A DNA stretch of 64,000 nucleotides. Origin: JAOTVV01 sp041602035. GTDB taxonomy: Bacteria > Gemmatimonadota > Gemmatimonadetes > Gemmatimonadales > GWC2-71-9. This document shows positions 58,781 through 64,000 of the stretch, piece after piece. How positions within the stretch are numbered: position 1 is the first letter of the stretch; each line of letters begins with the position of its first letter. The notes below the pieces were generated by a model. That model ran no database searches. It was not told where the DNA came from and saw nothing but the letters and a program-made list of their open reading frames with translations. Made by a program: the position numbers and the translations under genes. Where the stretch lies: NCBI GenBank assembly GCA_041602035.1, contig JBFIHA010000006.1:62001-126000 (forward strand), in the 5' to 3' direction.

Positions 58781-59895
58781 GACGGACCTCCTTTGGGCTG
58801 CGGCGCGGCAGCTGCCTCCTTCGCCCGAGCCGCCCGACGTCGAGACATCTGAACCAGACCGTGAGCCACGTATGCACCCGCCACGCCCGCGGCGGCGATG
58901 ATTCCAACCGTGTCTGCGCTGGTGTGCACACCGAAGCCTGGGACGCCAGCGACGTGGCTGTAGAACGGCGTCATCTTGTCCCAGAAATCCGGCTCGGCGC
59001 AACCGAGGCAGGGGTGACCACAGCCGACCGGCCAACTGGTGCCCTCGTTCCAACCGACGCGGGGACAATTCTGGAAGGTGACCGGGCCCTTGCAGCCCAT
59101 CTTGTACAGACAGTAGCCCCTGCGGTGTGCCTCGTCGCCCCAGTTTTCGACGTACTGTCCCGCGTCGTAGTGTGCGCGGCGCTCGCAGTTGTCGTGGATC
59201 GCCTTGCCGTACGCGAACAATGGTCGGCGATGGCGATCCGCCGGTGGCCAGCGGTCGAAGGTCACGTGGTATGTAATCAGCGCCGCCAGGTTTTCGGCGT
59301 TCGCAGGACAGGCCGGCAGGTTGATCAGGGTCTTCAGTCCAGGGACGGCATCCGCCACACTCAGCGCGCCGGTTGGGTTGGGAGCCGCCGCCGGCAGACC
59401 ACCGAACGCGGCGCATGTCCCAATGGCGACGGTGGCTGAAGCGCCACTGCACACCTCCCTCGCAATCTGGAGTGCCGACCGCCCCCCGATGGTGCAGTAC
59501 GCGCCATTGGCACCGGTGGGAATCGATCCTTCCACCACCGCGATGTACTGACCACGCTTCCCCTCAACCACGCCATCGAGAGCCGCCTCCGCACGATGAC
59601 CGGCCGCCGCCATGATGGTCTCGTGGTAGTCGACCGACAGCGTGTCGAGGACGATGTCTGCCACGGTGGGGTGGGCCGCCCGGAGGAACGACTCGGTGTT
59701 GCCGGCACAGTCTTGGAACTCAAGCCATACCAGCACAGGCTTTTCCCCAGCAGCAATGGCCTGCGCGATCGTCGCTCTCGCGGACTTCGGGAGCGCGAGC
59801 ACCGAGGCCATCACACCGCAGAAGCCGAGGAAGTCACGCCGGGAGACACCCCGTCGTTCCAACTCGCTCACGAACCAGCTATCCGCATGCGCCAT
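58777..59895 (-). CDS. [NiFe] hydrogenase small subunit with a Cys-to-Asn proximal cluster site
   Basis: This 372-residue protein has a Tat signal (SRRDFLGFCG, residues 18-27) and a C-terminal membrane tail at about 326-350. The proximal cluster has Cys63, Cys134 and Cys161, but the fourth Cys is Asn66 (CAGN instead of CxxC). Distal and medial ligands are His234, Cys237, Cys262, Cys268, Cys277, Cys296 and Cys299; an extra Cys292 lies beside the medial site. Gly65 shows it is not the six-Cys oxygen-tolerant type. A 3Cys/1Asp proximal cluster is known in the actinobacterial high-affinity type (group 1h). Start has GGAGGTGGG upstream. First gene of the locus. Confidence 0.95.
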   Translation of the reverse strand: MAHADSWFVSELERRGVSRRDFLGFCGVMASVLALPKSARATIAQAIAAGEKPVLVWLEFQDCAGNTESFLRAAHPTVADIVLDTLSVDYHETIMAAAGHRAEAALDGVVEGKRGQYIAVVEGSIPTGANGAYCTIGGRSALQIAREVCSGASATVAIGTCAAFGGLPAAAPNPTGALSVADAVPGLKTLINLPACPANAENLAALITYHVTFDRWPPADRHRRPLFAYGKAIHDNCERRAHYDAGQYVENWGDEAHRRGYCLYKMGCKGPVTFQNCPRVGWNEGTSWPVGCGHPCLGCAEPDFWDKMTPFYSHVAGVPGFGVHTSADTVGIIAAAGVAGAYVAHGLVQMSRRRAARAKEAAAAPQPKGGPS

Positions 59896-60475
59896 AAACC
59901 CACCTCCGACAAGGAGCCAGGAATCGATCGTCCCATGGTGGGCGTCCGGAGAACCAAGCGCCGCTCACCGACCTGCACCTGCGGAAGACCTGGTGGGAGG
60001 CTCACACCACAGTTGCAGTCGTATCGTGAACGGCCCCGATCAGGCGGAGCCAACCGACGACGTCAAATCCACGCAACTGCGCCCATCCCTGGAGGAAACG
60101 TGCGCAGGTTCACGACCTACGGCGCTTGATGCGGCGCCAATGGGATACGCTCGTGGTGGTGACCATGAGGCGCAGGTGGGGGCAGATGCGGCACAACACG
60201 CTCACGGACCGCGCGGTGTCCGGTAACCCGAGCGCTGGACCGCACGCATGGGTGCAAAGGGGGCCCCCTCCCGGCCGGGGAATACCAAACCGGAAAACTC
60301 CCCTCGACGAGAATACGCCAAGGCTAAAGAATTCATGAAACCCGCATGAAGCTCTCCGTCTCCCGCGTCACCGGGGGTGTTCGACACGCACCGCCGTCTC
60401 CCCCAACCTCATGGTTTTCACGCACTTGCGGCAACTGACGACGCCACCCAGCTTCACGCAGTGCCACGGAGGTGA
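59896..60475. other. 580-base gap upstream of the hydrogenase locus
   Basis: This is the divergent region between the hydrogenase (-) and the 60476 gene (+). It should hold the hydrogenase promoter. I found no convincing gene, no tRNA and no sigma-54 site (TGGCAC-N5-TTGC). Small open frames at 60126-60338 (+) and 60202-60387 (-) lack ribosome sites and family features. A GTGTTCGACAC inverted repeat lies near 60378-60388 and GGGGGCCCCC near 60259-60268. Confidence 0.5.
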
Positions 60476-60895
60476 TTGCTGCCCGAACCAGCCTCGAACT
60501 CGAACCGGCCTCCGGTAACCGATTCGCCCCGCGAACCACGCACGCCGTTCCAGTCGAACGGCGCCGATTCCGCACCGTCACGGTCGCCGGGATCGGGCAG
60601 CTTGATTACGGATGCGTGGCGTACCGGCCTTGGCTCCCGCCTCGTGGTCGTGCTCGGATTGGCGGTCACGGTGGCTTGGGCGCTGATCGTGTCCGCTGGC
60701 ACCGTGAGATTCGTGCTGAGGACTGCGAGCAATCCCGGTCTGGCGTGGCCCATCAAAGCGGCGATGGTTCTTCTCGTGCCAATCGTGATGCTGTTCCTTG
60801 TCGTGTCCCTCCCCATGAACTGGATGGCGTTCCTCCTGGAGCGGCTGGACGAACACCGACGCAGGAGACACCGGCGTCGCGGGCCATCGGAATGA
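60476..60895 (+). CDS. Small two-helix membrane protein of unknown function
   Basis: The frame is 139 residues from a TTG at 60476, which follows GGAGG by 3 bases; the true start may be a few codons later. The N-terminal 45 residues are Pro/Ser/Asn-rich and look disordered. They are followed by two membrane helices (VVVLGLAVTVAWALIVSAG and VLLVPIVMLFLVVSLPM) and a strongly basic tail (RRRRHRRRGPS). No family recognised. Confidence 0.55.
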   Translation: MLPEPASNSNRPPVTDSPREPRTPFQSNGADSAPSRSPGSGSLITDAWRTGLGSRLVVVLGLAVTVAWALIVSAGTVRFVLRTASNPGLAWPIKAAMVLLVPIVMLFLVVSLPMNWMAFLLERLDEHRRRRHRRRGPSE

Positions 60896-60992
60896 ATTCG
60901 CTGGATCGATCGGGTGGCGGACGCGGTTCGCCTTGCCGATCCGGCGCCGCCGTTGTATCTGATGAGGGAGCATCTATCGAGGGGGCACACCC

Positions 60993-61193
60993 ATGGGAGT
61001 TGGGCACGACTATCTCTCCCGCATTCACGAGGCGCTCAGGGAGTTCGAGGGCGCCGTCTGCGATCGGGAGAAGTTCAAGCCGCTCGAAAGCAAGGTCACC
61101 CGGCAGCAGGACGTCGATCACGCCCGCCAGAAGCTGATCGAGACCATCGTCGACATCGTCACCAAGGAACGGCTCGGCAAGAAGCAGAACTGA
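60993..61193 (+). CDS. Small helical protein of unknown function
   Basis: This 66-residue protein has GAGGGGG 8 bases before its ATG. It is largely alpha-helical with charged pattern (LSRIHEALREFEGAV, DHARQKLIETIVDIVTKE) and a basic end. It may form a helical hairpin. It lies before a kinase gene by 103 bases; no family is recognised. Confidence 0.6.
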   Translation: MGVGHDYLSRIHEALREFEGAVCDREKFKPLESKVTRQQDVDHARQKLIETIVDIVTKERLGKKQN

Positions 61194-61296
61194 GCGGCCG
61201 CGCGCCGTGACCTTCCCACATGAGCCGGCGACGGCCGCCCCACAAGTGGGGCGGGCCGCTGCCGCCCGCGGGAATCGGTAACAGCGGGTTCAGTCG

Positions 61297-62895
61297 ATGA
61301 AAGACATCCCCCAGGCGCTGCGCTCGGCGCTGGCCAATCGCTACGAGCTCCTCCGCGTGATCGGCCGCGGCGGGATGGCCACCGTGTATCTGGCGAACGA
61401 CGTGCGACACCGGCGCACGGTGGCCGTCAAGGTCCTCAAGCCGGAATTGGCCGCCTCGCTTGGCACCGATCGGTTTCTCAAGGAAATCGAGATCGCTGCC
61501 GGTCTCACCCATCCGCACATCGTGCCACTGTACGACTCAGGTGAGGCGGATGCGTACCTCTATTACGTTATGCCCTTCATCGAGGGAGGCTCGCTGCGGA
61601 CGCGCTTGGACCAGGACAGCCCCGCAGACCTCGACGGCGCATTGTCGGTGTTACACCGGGTTGCCGGGGCGCTCACCTACGCCCACCGCCGCGGTGTCGT
61701 CCATCGGGACATCAAGCCCGAGAACATCCTGTTCGCGGAAGGCCACCCTATCGTCGCCGACTTCGGCATTGCCAAGGCGGTCAGCACAGCAGGTGGTGCG
61801 CTGCTCACGCGGACCGGCTTTGCGCTCGGGACCCCTGGGTACATGAGTCCGGAGCAGGCCGCTGGCGTGCGAGACCTCGACGCACGCACCGACGTGTTCA
61901 GCCTCGCCTGTGTCGTCTACGAGATGCTGATCGGCGAGACGCCGGGGATGTGGCTCACCGACGAGGCGGTGAAGCTGGGACGGTTCATCGACGCCTCGCC
62001 GGAGCACCGCGATCGGTTGGACCGCCTCTCCGGATCGGTGGAGCAGGTGCTCGTCAAAGCCCTCGCCCTCCAGCCCGATCGCCGCCACGCTACGCCGGCC
62101 GAGTTCGCGACGGCCCTCACCGACGCGACGGGGAGAACTGACCGCTACGAGGAATCGGAGGTCCGCCGCATCATTGGCCGAGCCGCGGAGATGCAGGCCG
62201 AACGCCCGACGGAGGAAGGCGCGTTGTCCGTGGGCGCGATGGAGCAGGTGGCCGCCGAGGTAGGGATCTCCCCGGCCCGTGTCCGCGACGCCGCGCTCGA
62301 GATCCGGCAGCCCCCGCCTCTGCCAATGACCCGCGAGCCACCGACCGGCTGGTCGTGGTTTCTGGGGCGGCCGCACAAGCTCACGATCGAGCGAGTGGCG
62401 GACGGGGAAGTGCGGGAGGAGGAGTTCCCGTTCCTGGTTGACGAGATTCGGCGAGCCATTGGAACCGTGGGCATCGCGAGCACGTTCGTGCGATCGGTCG
62501 CGTGGAGCACGGCGCCGCCGGGTCAGGGTACCGGCCGCAACGTGCAGATCACCATCGCCCCGAGAAACGGGGAGACCCGCATCCATATCGAAGAGCACTT
62601 CGCGAACATGCTCGGTGGCTTGTACGGTGGCCTGTTCGGGGGCGGTGGCGGTGCCATCGCCGCCGTGGCCATGGCCGTCGGCATGGAATCGCTCCACATG
62701 CCCGTCGTCGCGGTCGCGGGAGCTGTGGTCGGGTTGGGAGGCTTCTACAGCTTGGCGCGGTGGATCTTCACGCAGATCTTCGGAAAGCGCAAACGCGAGC
62801 TCCACGCGCTCGCCGACCGGCTGGCAGAACAGATCACCCTCAGTACCAGAGAGCATCTGAACCGGGGAGATGCGTCCCGCCGGCTCCAACCGTGA
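61297..62895 (+). CDS. Ser/Thr kinase with a helical linker and two-helix membrane tail
   Basis: This is a 532-residue protein. The kinase domain at about 15-275 has GRGGMATVY, Lys in VAVKVLKPE, HRDIKPEN, DFGIAK and GTPGYMSPEQ. A linker at about 290-330 has a helical repeat-like segment (EVRRIIGRAAEMQ, EVGISPARVRDAALEI). After a beta-rich region at about 340-440, a Gly-rich helix (GGLYGGLFGGGGGAIAAVAM) and a second one cross the membrane, and a basic helix ends the protein. The linker and tail look characteristic of a kinase subgroup but I cannot name the family. Confidence 0.9.
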   Translation: MKDIPQALRSALANRYELLRVIGRGGMATVYLANDVRHRRTVAVKVLKPELAASLGTDRFLKEIEIAAGLTHPHIVPLYDSGEADAYLYYVMPFIEGGSLRTRLDQDSPADLDGALSVLHRVAGALTYAHRRGVVHRDIKPENILFAEGHPIVADFGIAKAVSTAGGALLTRTGFALGTPGYMSPEQAAGVRDLDARTDVFSLACVVYEMLIGETPGMWLTDEAVKLGRFIDASPEHRDRLDRLSGSVEQVLVKALALQPDRRHATPAEFATALTDATGRTDRYEESEVRRIIGRAAEMQAERPTEEGALSVGAMEQVAAEVGISPARVRDAALEIRQPPPLPMTREPPTGWSWFLGRPHKLTIERVADGEVREEEFPFLVDEIRRAIGTVGIASTFVRSVAWSTAPPGQGTGRNVQITIAPRNGETRIHIEEHFANMLGGLYGGLFGGGGGAIAAVAMAVGMESLHMPVVAVAGAVVGLGGFYSLARWIFTQIFGKRKRELHALADRLAEQITLSTREHLNRGDASRRLQP

Positions 62896-62997
62896 CGGGA
62901 GCCGCGTAACGGCCCGGGGGCTCACGCGGCCGACACTCCCGAGCGTGCCGACACCGGCCTAGCTTCACACACGATCCAGCAACCGACGGGGGAATCC

Positions 62998-64000
62998 ATG
63001 GGCAAGGCAAGTATCCCAGATGCAGCATCCTTCGAGAAGCTGGGCGCCTTCTATCTCGGGCGAGGCTATGACACTGCAGCGGGCGGTACCACCGACGAGC
63101 TGCTGCTGTACGATGCCAAGGACCTGACCACGCACGCCGTCTGCGTCGGGATGACCGGCAGCGGAAAGACTGGGCTGTGCATCTCGCTGCTCGAAGAAGC
63201 CGCTATCGACGGCATTCCCGCGATCGCGATCGATCCCAAGGGCGATCTCGGAAACCTGCTGCTCACGTTTCCAGACCTGCGACCGAATGATTTTCGGCCG
63301 TGGATCGACGAGGCAGAGGCAGAACGGAAGGGATCGACGCCCGATGAGTACGCCGCGGCCACCGCCAAACTCTGGGAAGAGGGCCTCGCGAAGTGGGGTG
63401 AAGACGGGGATCGTATCAGGCGCCTGCGCGCGGCGGCGGATTTCGCCATCTACACTCCCGGGAGTACCGCCGGCCTTCAACTCACTGTGCTCAAGTCCTT
63501 CGCCGCACCCCCAGCCGCACTGCTCGAGGATGGTGATGCATTGCGGGAGCGGGTCATGGCGTCCGTTTCGGGGCTCCTCGCCTTGATGGGCATTACGGCC
63601 GACCCGGTCAAGAGTCGCGAGCACATCTTGCTCTCGACGCTGCTCCAGACGGCGTGGACCGCTGGCCGCGACCTGGATCTGCCTTCGCTGATCGCGCAGG
63701 TGCAGGCGCCACCCGTGGACCGCATCGGCGTCATGGACGTCGAGGCGTTCTATCCCAAGGAGGATCGACTCGACCTCTCCATGCGTTTGAATGGGCTCGT
63801 CGCTTCGCCCGGGTTCGCCGCGTGGTTGGAAGGGGAACCGCTCGACATCCCCCGCCTGCTGTGGACGGCGGACGGACGACCCCGTATCGCGGTACTCTCC
63901 GTGGCACACCTCTCCGACGCGGAGCGGATGTTCTTCGTGACCGTGCTGCTGAACGAAGTGGTGGCATGGATGCGCACGCAGGCGGGGACCCCAAGCCTCA
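62998..64000 (+). CDS. HerA-like / DUF87 P-loop ATPase, cut by the window edge
   Basis: The ATG at 62998 follows GGGGGAA, and the frame runs open through the right edge (334 codons visible). Walker A is GMTGSGKTG near residues 51-59, with a Walker B-like AIAIDPKGDLGNLLL near 72-86, as in HerA/FtsK-like and DUF87 ATPases. These act on DNA or as conflict and repair pumps; the C-terminal part, with the rest of the ATPase core, is missing, so the role is open. No linked nuclease such as NurA is visible in the window. Confidence 0.85.
   Translation, partial: MGKASIPDAASFEKLGAFYLGRGYDTAAGGTTDELLLYDAKDLTTHAVCVGMTGSGKTGLCISLLEEAAIDGIPAIAIDPKGDLGNLLLTFPDLRPNDFRPWIDEAEAERKGSTPDEYAAATAKLWEEGLAKWGEDGDRIRRLRAAADFAIYTPGSTAGLQLTVLKSFAAPPAALLEDGDALRERVMASVSGLLALMGITADPVKSREHILLSTLLQTAWTAGRDLDLPSLIAQVQAPPVDRIGVMDVEAFYPKEDRLDLSMRLNGLVASPGFAAWLEGEPLDIPRLLWTADGRPRIAVLSVAHLSDAERMFFVTVLLNEVVAWMRTQAGTPSL

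Noticed and set aside
58781..59452. N-terminal extension of the large hydrogenase subunit inside the small subunit gene
   Set aside because: The sequence is Arg/Gly-rich and unlike any hydrogenase. The ATG at 58780 in an ATGA overlap gives the normal start MSRIVIDPVTRIEGH.
60126..60387. Two small open frames upstream of the hydrogenase locus
   Set aside because: Neither has a ribosome site, a signal, a membrane helix or a family pattern.
59896..60475. Sigma-54 promoter before the hydrogenase locus
   Set aside because: I looked for TGGCAC-N5-TTGC on the minus strand because many hydrogenase genes use it, and found no acceptable match.
1..64000. CRISPR arrays, insertion sequences, prophage, tRNA and rRNA
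   Set aside because: No spaced direct repeats, transposase or phage genes, or tRNA-like TTCGANTC arms were seen in the gaps between genes; base composition is even. tRNA detection by eye is imperfect, and a tRNAscan run would settle it.

Overview
This is a GC-rich, densely packed bacterial chromosome segment. I see no phage, insertion sequence, CRISPR array, tRNA or rRNA. The gene style suggests an aerobic soil or freshwater Gemmatimonadota-like bacterium: a large Oar/SusC-like TonB receptor with a carboxypeptidase-regulatory domain, several Hanks-type Ser/Thr kinases, many exported peptidases, small outer-membrane barrels, and ATGA/GTGA-coupled genes. The phylum is an inference from gene content and was not tested.

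Layout, left to right. 1-5360 (-): TonB-dependent receptor followed by a large exported protein cut by the window edge. 5746-7553 (-): M24 peptidase coupled to a V4R-like protein. 7681-10072 (+): ECF sigma factor, zinc anti-sigma factor and DUF92 membrane protein, then an aquaporin. 10154-12317 (-): ccmABCD haem export and cytochrome c maturation genes, including a 38-residue CcmD. 12549-14498 (+): acetyl-CoA synthetase. 14495-15920 (-): VKOR/DsbA-like disulfide system with a small acidic protein. 16063-16323 (+): small unknown gene with a clear terminator. 16400-18320 (-): CDP-alcohol phosphatidyltransferase, two barrel-like proteins and an OsmC protein; a free-standing cyclic-nucleotide-binding domain diverges from it. 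18821-23334 (-): M16 peptidase, TPR protein, NTF2-like lipoprotein. 23560-28856 (+): M28 peptidase, MFS transporter, kinase, and a 31-residue membrane peptide coupled to a sodium:solute symporter. 28869-34161 (-): lipoprotein, divergent Nramp-like transporter and sdhCAB. 34294-38833: duplicated-domain exported protein (+), M28 peptidase (-), Hsp15, zinc alcohol dehydrogenase and a membrane protein (+). 38837-41026 (+): possible small RNA, then cold shock protein, IF-1 and Rho. 41023-49552: membrane kinase, rhomboid protease, acyl-CoA dehydrogenase, Tat-exported aldo/keto reductase, ornithine cyclodeaminase-like protein and S9 peptidase. 49662-59895 (-): an eleven-gene [NiFe] uptake hydrogenase locus. 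60476-64000 (+): small unknown genes, a kinase with a membrane tail, and a HerA-like ATPase cut by the window edge.

The hydrogenase locus is the most distinctive part. It encodes a Tat-exported small subunit, a large subunit, a b-type cytochrome, a maturation protease, a lipoprotein c-type cytochrome and HypABFCDE, most with overlapping start and stop codons. The small subunit has Asn in place of one proximal-cluster Cys, and HypA lacks its whole zinc ribbon. Electrons from H2 could pass to the b and c cytochromes and so to the respiratory chain that also uses the succinate dehydrogenase encoded here. The Ccm proteins encoded here would serve maturation of the c-type cytochrome. Energy metabolism (H2, succinate, acetate, acyl-CoA) and protein or peptide degradation are the two main themes.
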